Shown piece by piece: positions 18,311 through 26,106 of a stretch of 64,000 nucleotides of DNA. Positions within the stretch are counted from its first letter, which is position 1. Each line of letters opens with the position of its first letter. Source of the DNA: Massilibacteroides sp. GTDB taxonomy: Bacteria > Bacteroidota > Bacteroidia > Bacteroidales > Tannerellaceae. Below the pieces are notes generated by a model. The model had not been told where the DNA came from. It ran no database searches and saw only the letters and a program-made list of their open reading frames with translations. The position numbers and the translations under genes are program-made. The stretch spans positions 1-64,000 of the forward strand of contig JAQVZS010000002.1 in the NCBI GenBank assembly GCA_028708075.1. Direction: 5' to 3'.

Positions 18311-19543
18311 TTATTTATTTCGGAAACCGGGCAAAAGAAACAAAGCTAACAGTCCCACTATTCCCGTGAAGAGTATGTAGCCCGCGAAAAGTCTTTTTTC
18401 CTTTTTAGTATTGGGAACAAAAAATAAGATTAGAAATGCCAGAAGGATGTGAACCGGTAGAAATGAATAACCGGTAAAAATAATTTTCGGGTAGATATAA
18501 TTCGTGTTGGAATGTTCGAAAGTAAGGAATAAAGGGAACATCCATTTTGCTGTAAAGTCCCATCGATCGGGAGTGCTTTTTATTTCGTGTTTTGCTACCT
18601 GTTCAAGTGTTTCTGTTTTTAGCGCATAACAAGATAACCGATTAGGACGGGTGACTGTTATCGTCCAATAAAGCAGGTTCCCCATAACAAGCATTTCGTC
18701 ATTTTTAAGGTTTAGCGCGTCCATATCCAATTTCAACGGTTTATATTTCCCGGAATCTTCTTCGAGAATATAAGTAAAACCTTCCGTATCAAAAAGAAAA
18801 CCGTAAAAACGCATATCCGCGACTTCAGTCATGGAAAAATGTGCGATTTTGATTTTTTCGCCGAGATGTGTATTCCGTACAAACGGACGTCCGTTTACCA
18901 TTTTGATATGGAACAATTCTCCTTTACTATCGAGCGAAAAATATCCTTCGTCGTATGCTTTCATCGGATTCATATTGCCAGATATCCATTGAGCTGGGAA
19001 AGAATAACCCGCTTTTTCAATTGCTTTTTGGAAAACAGCACTTTTCTGGACATCTGTCGTGTTCGATTTTATGTCGATAAATTCAATGCGGTCGGTAAAG
19101 CGGAACATATCTTGTGGAGTTTCTCCGTTTACTCGTTTCGGCATGGCTTCATACATGATATAAAGTCCGGTTTCCGGAGCAAGAAAACTTTCCGGATGAT
19201 AACGGTAAATCACATTTTTCATTCGAATCAGAGGTCCGTCGATTTTGTGCCCGTCAATTGAATCCGGCAGATTCCCGTCGATGATTAGTTGCCTGAAGTT
19301 AAGCATTGGAAGTAAAGAATCGAATTGTGCTTGTGTATAGGTATTCCCATTCCGGTCATACATAGGAAACTCTTTGTTCACAAAATCAATAAAACAGAAA
19401 TCCCTTAAGAGTGAACTGTAATACATAAAAGGATAATCATTCCGCGTATCCGTAGCCTTTTGGACAAAAAAGGGGATTGCCCAGAAACCTATTATTGTGG
19501 AAGACAGTAAGATTAGCAGATAAATAATGGATTGTTTTTTCAT
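18311..19543 (-). CDS. DUF4857 membrane-anchored protein
   Basis: This 410-residue protein has one N-terminal transmembrane segment (about 6-27), a large central domain with no catalytic motif I recognise, and two C-terminal hydrophobic segments (GYSFLPVHILLAFLILFFV and LFAGYILFTGIVGLLALFLL). The pattern fits the DUF4857 family. In related genomes I recall such genes beside ABC transporter genes and this type of receptor; no ABC transporter is present here. It is the first gene of the minus-strand run and faces the ECF sigma gene across 283 bases. It may couple the receptor to the inner membrane; the role is unknown. Confidence 0.75.
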   Translation of the reverse strand: MKKQSIIYLLILLSSTIIGFWAIPFFVQKATDTRNDYPFMYYSSLLRDFCFIDFVNKEFPMYDRNGNTYTQAQFDSLLPMLNFRQLIIDGNLPDSIDGHKIDGPLIRMKNVIYRYHPESFLAPETGLYIMYEAMPKRVNGETPQDMFRFTDRIEFIDIKSNTTDVQKSAVFQKAIEKAGYSFPAQWISGNMNPMKAYDEGYFSLDSKGELFHIKMVNGRPFVRNTHLGEKIKIAHFSMTEVADMRFYGFLFDTEGFTYILEEDSGKYKPLKLDMDALNLKNDEMLVMGNLLYWTITVTRPNRLSCYALKTETLEQVAKHEIKSTPDRWDFTAKWMFPLFLTFEHSNTNYIYPKIIFTGYSFLPVHILLAFLILFFVPNTKKEKRLFAGYILFTGIVGLLALFLLPGFRNK

Positions 19544-19826
19544 CGTTTTTATTGTTATATGGGTTTTAATCCATTCTTAGTAGAAGAGAATTTGCCGCCT
19601 GATTTTACGTATGCAAAGGTCGGTAACAAAAAAAGGTTACTCAATACCGACTAATAATGATTTTAATTTGAATTATACCTTATAATGAGTATAGGAAATT
19701 TTTTTCATAGTTGAAAAGTTCTATTTTTATGAATTGATAGATTAAAGTTTGGTAGAAGAAGTAAAAAATGAACCGGTGATGTAATAAAAGGAAAAAGACC
19801 TTCGACTAATAGAGAAAAGCAATGAA
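19544..19826. promoter_or_regulatory. Divergent control region with an inverted repeat
   Basis: This gene-free spacer lies between the DUF4857 run (minus) and the ECF sigma operon (plus). GTCGGTA (19619-19625) and TACCGAC (19645-19651) form a perfect 7-bp inverted repeat. A smaller pair, GTAAC/GTTAC, is nested inside, around an A7 run. No perfect TAnnTTTG box was found on either strand; the nearest is AAAGTTTG around 19745. The target promoter may therefore be read by the ECF sigma factor itself. Confidence 0.4.
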
Positions 19827-20315
19827 ATGAAAAAGATAAGTTTGGATGATGAATTTGTGAAGCTTATTCAGGATAACGAAAAGATTATATACAAAGTATG
19901 TTCTGTGTATGTATCCGACGAAACCCCTATGGCTGATCTCTATCAGGATGTCGTTTGTAATTTATGGAAATCATTTACCGGATTCAGGCGTGAGTGCACT
20001 GTTTCTACTTGGATTTACAGAGTCGCACTGAATACCTGTATCTCTGATTTGAGAAAATACATGAAGAGGCCTAAGCATGTATCGCTCTCCTTACTTTCCG
20101 CGCATTTGATTGAGACGAATGAATTGGATGATGCTATTCGCGAAATGTATTGTCTGATCCGCCGTCTTTCTTCTCTTGAAAAAGCGATAGTCCTTCTTTA
20201 TTTAGACGAATATTCTTATCAGGAAATTGCAGATATAACCGGTTTGACACCAACGAATGTGGGGGTAAGGCTGGTACGTATCAAAGAGAAACTCAAAAAA
20301 ATGTCAGGAATTTAA
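19827..20315 (+). CDS. ECF-type RNA polymerase sigma factor
   Basis: This 162-residue sigma-70 family protein has only regions 2 and 4. Region 2 is recognisable by ADLYQDVVCNLWKSF and STWIYRVALNTCISDLRK. Region 4 has a helix-turn-helix: SLEKAIVLLYLDEYSYQEIA then DITGLTPTNVGVRLVRIK. Such factors direct RNA polymerase to a small regulon, often the adjacent outer-membrane genes. It is followed after 11 bases by a small membrane protein that could act as its anti-sigma partner, and it is divergent from the DUF4857/receptor run. The start is supported by the operon layout; a lysine-rich N-terminus (MKKISLDDEF) is typical. Confidence 0.92.
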   Translation: MKKISLDDEFVKLIQDNEKIIYKVCSVYVSDETPMADLYQDVVCNLWKSFTGFRRECTVSTWIYRVALNTCISDLRKYMKRPKHVSLSLLSAHLIETNELDDAIREMYCLIRRLSSLEKAIVLLYLDEYSYQEIADITGLTPTNVGVRLVRIKEKLKKMSGI

Positions 20316-20326
20316 AAACGTATAAC

Positions 20327-20908
20327 ATGGAACTGGAAGAAATGAAAAAGGTTTGGCAGGCGCTTAGCGAAAAGTTGGATCAGAAAGAAAAACTCAGTGG
20401 TATTCTCATTCATGAAATGTATAAGACGAAAGTGAAAAAGTCGGTAAATATACTCGTTGGCTATGAGATTTTGAGTGCCGTTATTTGTTTGTTGGCTTTA
20501 CCCATAATCGGTTGGGTTTTTTTCGCAAATACTCATTGGCTGTTTCGTTTTTCGATGCTATATTGGGGACTCTTCTCCCTTACAGGCGCAATTTGGAGTG
20601 CTGCCAAGGCAAATTTGTTGTCAAAATTAGATGAGGTAGGCGATATAAAGAATAATATTAAAGTTATTAATACGTATGCTGTTTGGATACGGAAAGAAAA
20701 GCTTTATCTTCTTTTTCCCGTCGTGATCGGGACAATACCACTGACAATCATTTATTGGCTTTACGCGAAGCCCTGGCATTGGGTGTTTATGTTCGCCCTA
20801 TTTGCTTTGGCGATATTTGTCAGTCTTTGGTCGTACAAACGGCTTTATGACCGAAATATTCGGAATATTCAGCAAAACCTGAATGAATTGGCCGAACTTG
20901 ACGATTAA
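20327..20908 (+). CDS. Small 4-TM membrane protein, possible anti-sigma partner
   Basis: The 193 residues comprise a charged cytosolic N-terminus (about 1-35, MELEEMKKVWQALSEKLDQ) and four hydrophobic segments at about 39-63, 70-90, 127-147 and 150-172. The C-terminal tail is polar. It follows the ECF sigma gene by 11 bases, the usual position of an anti-sigma factor. The N-terminal helix could bind the sigma factor at the membrane. I do not recognise a named family; homologues beside Bacteroidetes ECF genes are usually hypothetical. Its stop codon overlaps that of the convergent SusD-like gene. Confidence 0.8.
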   Translation: MELEEMKKVWQALSEKLDQKEKLSGILIHEMYKTKVKKSVNILVGYEILSAVICLLALPIIGWVFFANTHWLFRFSMLYWGLFSLTGAIWSAAKANLLSKLDEVGDIKNNIKVINTYAVWIRKEKLYLLFPVVIGTIPLTIIYWLYAKPWHWVFMFALFALAIFVSLWSYKRLYDRNIRNIQQNLNELAELDD

Positions 20909-22767
20909 TATCCCGGATTTTGCGTCATATTAGGATTTAAATTCAATTCACTTAGAGGTATTGGCAATAATAAAAAATGTTCTGAGAGTCCGAAAAATTC
21001 TGTTGCCAAGTTTAAGCGTTTTACAAGCGTAAAATAGCCGTAGTCTAAACCTGGCACATTATTCCAAGTGGCAGCAAGATCTTTTTTTAGATTAGTGTTA
21101 TCTGTCAGCGACTCCATTCCTTTAGCCGTTCGAACGGAATTAATGACTTCCAAAGCTTTGGATGTATTTGCCTGCGTCAATAGATTTTCCGCGTAATTAA
21201 GCAAAATGCCTGAATAGGAAAAGATCGGTAGATATTTTCCTTTTTTCAATTCGGTTGAGAAAGGTGGCTGATCGTCGGATGTTATTATTCCCAAAATGAT
21301 TTCCTTAGTTAATGAATTATATACGTCGGTTGTTTGATTCTCTAGTTCGAAGATTGAACAGTTCAATAGATTATCCAAATAAATAGAGGCATTATTTCCT
21401 TTTTCCAAAGAGATTGTTGTCAAGATTGCGTCAGCAACAGGAGCGGGGATAACGGGGTTCGAATAGGAATAAACTTCGTTTGGCAAATATTGTTTTACGT
21501 CAGCCAAATCATTTTCCAAATAGGTGAAGATATCGTTTTTGGGGGTACGAGAAACATAAATATTATCATCTATTCCCATTGTTTTTGTGATTAAAGGCAT
21601 ATCTCCCCAATGCTGTACCATGTCGATATATAATAAAGCCCTTAGTGTTTTAGCCGTGGCAATATAAGGCTTCGGGTCGTACAACAAAGATTCTCTGTTT
21701 AACCCTTCCAGTATAAAATTGAGCTGATGTATTGCTCTGTACGTAGCAGCAAATGCATTTTGAACATATGAACTACTTTCGTCAATTGTCTCTCCCTTAG
21801 ATCGTTTTGCATCTAAAACCAGAATGTATTGTACATAGGATCGTACTTTTTCATAGGTGTTCGTTAGAATACTTTGGGTATTTTCTTCTTTTTCAAAAAT
21901 ACTTTCTTCCGGTAATGGGGTAGAGGGTTCATTGATAAATTTATCTTCTTCGTTTAGCGTACCGTCTCCGTTCCGGTCGATATATTTCCATACATCGCTT
22001 AATTCAAGAGTATAACCTTTTTCATGATAATAATTGACCAGATTCTCTTTTACAGTTTCTGAGTTTATATTGGCATTACTGTATTTTATCTCATTTAATA
22101 GCGTATTATCTTCTATTTTTCCATTTTCAGCAAAATTATTGCTAAGCATAGCAATAAACTGCGAAAACTCACTTTCTTTTTTGCCTTCCAAAAGAACAGA
22201 CGAAATAGCTAAAAGAGCCGTTGACGCGTCCGAATTATCGGTGAAGCTAATGTCCTCGAAGTCGGAGAAATCTTGTGTAATAAAGAAACTGTTTAGTAAT
22301 TCTTTTTGGGCTTGTTTTTTGGCTTCGGCAAACGATTTTTCTTCCGTTACTAATTTTTTGATTCTTTTATATTCCAGATGAGTCAGAATATTTACGTTGA
22401 TTTTTTCTTTTTGTGTGATATCTGCAAGTGCGTTTAGTTTGATTTGTGAATCCGATAAACTATTTCTGTATTCATTAAAGAAATAGCCGCTAATTTCTAT
22501 TTCGACGAATGGGCTTGTGAGACTCATTTTCGTATCAAATGAAAAACTTCCGATATCGTCTGTTGTTTCTGTTGAGAAGATGTTGGTTCCTGTTTGTTGA
22601 AGTTGTTCGTTCAGCTCGTAGAGGGTAACTTTAGATCCTGTAATAAAAGGGCCTTTTTCTATTTTTCCTTGAAGATGCTTTTTTGTAATAGTTCTATTTT
22701 GATTTTCGTCCTTATCACAAGAAGCGAATAGAAACAAAGCAATGACAGGTAAAAAAAATATTTTCAT
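20905..22767 (-). CDS. Orphan SusD-like lipoprotein with an extra N-terminal half
   Basis: The 620 residues include a lipobox Cys17 (LFLFASC). Residues about 30-250 (GKIEKGPFITGSKVTLYEL and onward) look like a carboxypeptidase-regulatory-like domain plus a helical region found in Bacteroidetes surface lipoproteins. A dockerin/EF-hand-like loop, DRNGDGTLNEED, lies at 264-275 with Asp264, Asn266, Asp268 and Asp275 in calcium-binding spacing. Residues about 295-620 resemble RagB/SusD: ALLYIDMVQHWGDMPL, LLNYAENLLTQAN and the end LPIPLSELNLNPNMTQNPGY. SusD proteins bind glycans for a SusC partner, but no SusC gene is adjacent. Binding to a shared or distant transporter is one possibility. Confidence 0.8.
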   Translation of the reverse strand: MKIFFLPVIALFLFASCDKDENQNRTITKKHLQGKIEKGPFITGSKVTLYELNEQLQQTGTNIFSTETTDDIGSFSFDTKMSLTSPFVEIEISGYFFNEYRNSLSDSQIKLNALADITQKEKINVNILTHLEYKRIKKLVTEEKSFAEAKKQAQKELLNSFFITQDFSDFEDISFTDNSDASTALLAISSVLLEGKKESEFSQFIAMLSNNFAENGKIEDNTLLNEIKYSNANINSETVKENLVNYYHEKGYTLELSDVWKYIDRNGDGTLNEEDKFINEPSTPLPEESIFEKEENTQSILTNTYEKVRSYVQYILVLDAKRSKGETIDESSSYVQNAFAATYRAIHQLNFILEGLNRESLLYDPKPYIATAKTLRALLYIDMVQHWGDMPLITKTMGIDDNIYVSRTPKNDIFTYLENDLADVKQYLPNEVYSYSNPVIPAPVADAILTTISLEKGNNASIYLDNLLNCSIFELENQTTDVYNSLTKEIILGIITSDDQPPFSTELKKGKYLPIFSYSGILLNYAENLLTQANTSKALEVINSVRTAKGMESLTDNTNLKKDLAATWNNVPGLDYGYFTLVKRLNLATEFFGLSEHFLLLPIPLSELNLNPNMTQNPGY

Positions 22768-22825
22768 CTAAAACAGATTTTTAGCCATTAAGCAATTAAT
22801 GTCTGGTTGAAAGTCTCTTATTGTA

Positions 22826-22833
22826 CAAATTTA
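22826..22833 (-). promoter_or_regulatory. Candidate -7 box for the orphan SusD-like gene
   Basis: TAAATTTG on the minus strand matches the Bacteroides -7 consensus TAnnTTTG and lies about 60 bases before the ATG at 22767. No clear TTTG is seen at -33. The spacer to the divergent GH16 gene (22768-22911) shows nothing else certain. Confidence 0.35.
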
Positions 22834-22911
22834 TTTTTACAAAGGTAAGCTTTTCTATTTATAATTCGTTTTTGTCTATATTTAAAAAGCAGAATATAAT
22901 ATATCGAAGTT

Positions 22912-23736
22912 ATGAGAAAACTATTAACGTTGTGTTTCTTGTTTTTGTTTCTTGCTGCAGTTGTTGGTTGTGGCGGAAAAAATAATGAAGGAAAAGATCT
23001 AATTGATGACCTGACGATTCCTGATGGATATAAGTTAGTTTGGCATGACGAATTTGATGAAGGTTCGGAACCGGGAGCGAATTGGTGGTATGAGACTGGG
23101 GATGGGGGATGGGGAAATAACGAATTACAGCATTATGTAGCTGGGAAACTGGGTGAGGAAAGGTTGGCGACGGTGAAAGATGGTGTATTAACAATTACTG
23201 CCCAAAAGATTGACGGTAAAATATATTCAATTCGTATGAATACTGTGGAAGGGTGGCAATATGGTTATTTTGAAGCGCGTTTGAGACTGCCGGTAGGAAA
23301 AGGAACCTGGCCTGCGTTTTGGATGATGCCTAAAAATTTTACAGCTTGGCCTGATGATGGGGAAATCGACATTATGGAAGAGGTTGGTTATAATCCGGAT
23401 TATGTTTCTTCGTCTATCCATTGCAAATCATATTATCATACTATCGGGACGCAAAAGACGAAGGAAGTATTTCTTCCCGGCGCACAAACGGAATTTCATG
23501 TCTATGCCTTGGAATGGACAGCGGATTTTATTCGGACGTTCGTGGACGGTAGGGAGTTGTTTTATTTCCCAAACGACAAGATGGGTAATAAAGACACGTG
23601 GCCGTTTGATGCCCCCTTTTATTTGAAACTAAATCTGGCCTGGGGCGGAAATTGGGGCGGAGCGCGGGGTGTGGACGAATCTGTGCTTCCTGCAACTTAC
23701 GATATAGATTATATACGTGTATTTCAGAAAAAATAA
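22912..23736 (+). CDS. GH16 family beta-glucanase (laminarinase-like) lipoprotein
   Basis: The 274 residues include a lipobox Cys20 (AAVVGC), so the protein is probably anchored in the outer membrane. The GH16 catalytic motif EIDIMEE at 151-157 supplies the nucleophile Glu151, Asp153 and acid/base Glu156, with the extra residue typical of laminarinases. Other family sequences are LVWHDEFDE, WGNNELQHY, YGYFEARLRLP and WPAFWMMP. The enzyme probably cuts beta-1,3 or mixed beta-1,3/1,4 glucans. It lies divergent from the orphan SusD-like gene, so the two could serve one glycan. It ends 11 bases from the convergent EamA gene. Confidence 0.93.
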   Translation: MRKLLTLCFLFLFLAAVVGCGGKNNEGKDLIDDLTIPDGYKLVWHDEFDEGSEPGANWWYETGDGGWGNNELQHYVAGKLGEERLATVKDGVLTITAQKIDGKIYSIRMNTVEGWQYGYFEARLRLPVGKGTWPAFWMMPKNFTAWPDDGEIDIMEEVGYNPDYVSSSIHCKSYYHTIGTQKTKEVFLPGAQTEFHVYALEWTADFIRTFVDGRELFYFPNDKMGNKDTWPFDAPFYLKLNLAWGGNWGGARGVDESVLPATYDIDYIRVFQKK

Positions 23737-23747
23737 AATTGAGTTTT

Positions 23748-24626
23748 TTAGTTCCTTTCTGCCATGTAAACACCGCTCAGGATTAGTATGCAGCCTATGA
23801 TGGCGATCCAGGTGATCGGTTCGTCGATTACTAACGCCGACGTAAACAGGGTGATAAGTGGAGTTAGGTAAAGATAATTGGACGCGCGCATGGTACCGAT
23901 CCGTTTCACGGCCAGGTTCCACATCATGTAGCAAAGCATCGAGGCGATTAATCCTAAGAACAGTAGGTTCATCAGTACGACCGGGCGAACGAATACCGCC
24001 AGATCGAAAGGCGCAGTCCGTACCAGCAACATCGGTAAAATAGTGGCAACGCCATAGAAGAAAACTTTCCGGGTGATAAATGCTGTCGGATAGCGGTTGC
24101 TTAATTTCCTGAAAATAATACAATAAAAAGCCCACATAAACGCTGCGGTAAGAGTGAGGAGGTCTCCCAGAGGAGAGAGTTTAAGCATAAAGCTTCCGTT
24201 GAAAATAACGAAAGCAACGCCGAGCAATGCGATTAATGAGCCGATAATAAAAGATTTTCTTGGCTTTTCCCGTTTGTCAATTAAAAATTGAACGAAGGCT
24301 GTAATAATAGGAGTTGCACTGATGATCAGTCCGACGTTGGATGCCAGGGTTAGTTCCAATGCTGTATTTTCTGCCAAAAAATAAAGAGATCCACCGGTCA
24401 AGCCAGATAAAACAAACAAAGATTCATCTTTTAGATTGTCTGCCCATAATTTACGAGGTGAAATCAGCCAGATACAGAGATAGGCCATGGCAAAGCGGTA
24501 AATGAGAATTTCTACAGGAGTAAGGCTGTTATTGATAAGCACTTTGGTAGAAACGAATGTCGTTCCCCAAATAATACAGGTCAGGATAGCCATTAAATGG
24601 CCTCCGTACGTTCTTGGCAGGTTCAT
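23748..24626 (-). CDS. EamA/DMT family transporter
   Basis: This 292-residue protein has about ten hydrophobic segments and the internal duplication of EamA (drug/metabolite transporter) proteins. The first half contains CIIWGTTFVSTKVLI and the second half LTLTAAFMWAFYCIIF and ASNYLYLTPLITLFTSALVI. Such inner-membrane carriers export amino acids or other metabolites; the substrate cannot be read here. A TATCTTTG -7 box (24658-24665, minus strand) lies about 32 bases before the start and gives it its own promoter. Confidence 0.9.
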   Translation of the reverse strand: MNLPRTYGGHLMAILTCIIWGTTFVSTKVLINNSLTPVEILIYRFAMAYLCIWLISPRKLWADNLKDESLFVLSGLTGGSLYFLAENTALELTLASNVGLIISATPIITAFVQFLIDKREKPRKSFIIGSLIALLGVAFVIFNGSFMLKLSPLGDLLTLTAAFMWAFYCIIFRKLSNRYPTAFITRKVFFYGVATILPMLLVRTAPFDLAVFVRPVVLMNLLFLGLIASMLCYMMWNLAVKRIGTMRASNYLYLTPLITLFTSALVIDEPITWIAIIGCILILSGVYMAERN

Positions 24627-24657
24627 AAGTAGGCTTGTTCTATTCTGAATTATACGA

Positions 24658-24665
24658 CAAAGATA
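24658..24665 (-). promoter_or_regulatory. Candidate -7 box for the EamA gene
   Basis: TATCTTTG on the minus strand matches TAnnTTTG. The predicted start of transcription leaves a leader of about 25 bases. The remainder of the 215-base spacer is AT-rich with no gene recognised. Confidence 0.45.
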
Positions 24666-24841
24666 CGTTTTTGTAAACTATCCGATGTTTTTTTCTATTT
24701 ATCCCTATAAAAATTTAAAAACAATACACCTTTTTTCTATTTGCATATATGATAGAAATAGGCTTTGACGTCAATCAAAAAAAGATAGGAGAATTATATA
24801 AAAAAGATTGGACTGAAAGCAAAAGAAGGCCGGCCATGAAG

Positions 24842-25921
24842 TCAACCTGAAAAATATTCAGACGGAGTTTTACCCGTATATTGTTTAAAATTCCGAAGGG
24901 CAGTAGTTCGTGAACGAAAACCTACATCATAAAACGCATCCTGATAATTGACAAACTCTTTATTATGAACGTGCTGGATAAAATCTTCAATACGCAAGGT
25001 ATTGATATAAGTATTGAAGCTACTATAACCTAACTCGTGTAAGGCTTTTGAAAGTGTAGTTCGGTTAGTAAAAAGCGAACGAGCTAACATATTCAATGAA
25101 ATATCCGGATTTCGATAATCACAGGTTTGCTCCATATAAAGAATTATTCTCTTACATAAAGGATTCTGTTTAACTGACAATTTATCAGAATGAGAAATCT
25201 TGTAAATATTCGGAATATTTGTTTGTTCTATAAGAGTCGGGCGTAGTTCTATCAACCGTTCAAACAGTTCCATATAAGCAATATAAAGGCTGCATCCCAC
25301 GCTCGCATAATAATATAAGGTTTTAATTAACAGAGAATCAAATACGAGTAAAACTTCATACGCCATAATGTTGAGGGTAAAACAAAACAAATATTTCCGT
25401 ATCCATATTTTATCGGTATTATTATAACGTCGTGTATAAGGAATAGCAAATATGAATAATGCCGGAGTAAAAAGCAAGATGGAAAGTAGAAAGCGAAACC
25501 AAACCTGGAACGTTTCTGCCTCAGAAACCATTTGAAACAAAGAATGATAAGGATGAAAAGTAACTCCTATCTGTCTACACATAATATAAATAGCGACCAA
25601 CAATAACCAGGGACTATATAGCCAGATTATTCTTCGGCAATTAAGAAAGCCTGGAGAAATGACTTCGATAGGATACATAATATATGAAATAACCATAAAG
25701 ATAGCCAATAGCAACATAGGCACAGAAATAACCAACTTCGGTTCTTCTCCGTGGCAGAGAGTAAAAAATCTCGTTATATAATTACCTACTGAAAACAGAA
25801 TTATACACGCCAAAATAACGCGCGAACGTTCCCCTTTTTTTCTCTGTACGAAGACTAACAAAGAGGTGAGTAGGCAGACAATTGCTGAGGCAAACGTTGT
25901 GGCGAAATATAAACTTTGCAT
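24842..25921 (-). CDS. Membrane-bound AraC-type transcriptional regulator
   Basis: This 359-residue protein has about seven hydrophobic segments in residues 1-225 and a cytosolic AraC-type DNA-binding domain at about 255-359. The first HTH is in ISLNMLARSLFTNRTTLSKAL and the second in YQDAFYDVGFRSRTTALRNF, ending GKTPSEYFSG. The membrane half probably senses a signal and the tail binds DNA. It is divergent from the metallophosphoesterase gene across 185 bases that hold two near-identical 14-bp direct repeats. Regulation of that gene, and of itself, is inferred. Confidence 0.9.
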   Translation of the reverse strand: MQSLYFATTFASAIVCLLTSLLVFVQRKKGERSRVILACIILFSVGNYITRFFTLCHGEEPKLVISVPMLLLAIFMVISYIMYPIEVISPGFLNCRRIIWLYSPWLLLVAIYIMCRQIGVTFHPYHSLFQMVSEAETFQVWFRFLLSILLFTPALFIFAIPYTRRYNNTDKIWIRKYLFCFTLNIMAYEVLLVFDSLLIKTLYYYASVGCSLYIAYMELFERLIELRPTLIEQTNIPNIYKISHSDKLSVKQNPLCKRIILYMEQTCDYRNPDISLNMLARSLFTNRTTLSKALHELGYSSFNTYINTLRIEDFIQHVHNKEFVNYQDAFYDVGFRSRTTALRNFKQYTGKTPSEYFSG

Positions 25922-25991
25922 AACAAGGCGTAAAGTTAATATTGAATTAGAAAGTTAGGCTTAATCAGAATTCAAAAATCTTCACATTGTG

Positions 25992-26027
25992 TATTTATGA
26001 AACATAGTTTTTGTAATTATGAAACAT
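25992..26027 (+). promoter_or_regulatory. Direct repeats, candidate AraC-type operator
   Basis: TATTTATGAAACAT at 25992-26005 and TAATTATGAAACAT at 26014-26027 match at 13 of 14 positions, with start points 22 bp apart (two helical turns). AraC-family proteins commonly bind such direct half-sites. The pair ends 19 bases before the -7 box of the phosphoesterase gene, an activator-like position, and lies beside the regulator gene. Confidence 0.5.
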
Positions 26028-26046
26028 CTGCTCTTGAAACTCAAAC

Positions 26047-26054
26047 TACTTTTG
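26047..26054 (+). promoter_or_regulatory. Candidate -7 box for the metallophosphoesterase gene
   Basis: TACTTTTG matches TAnnTTTG and would give a leader of about 45-50 bases before the ATG at 26107. No good -33 TTTG is present, which fits a promoter that needs an activator bound at the repeats just upstream. Confidence 0.45.
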
Positions 26055-26106
26055 CCCTATATCTTTTCCCAGATTACATAATTTACTATTTGATATTTAT
26101 TATATA

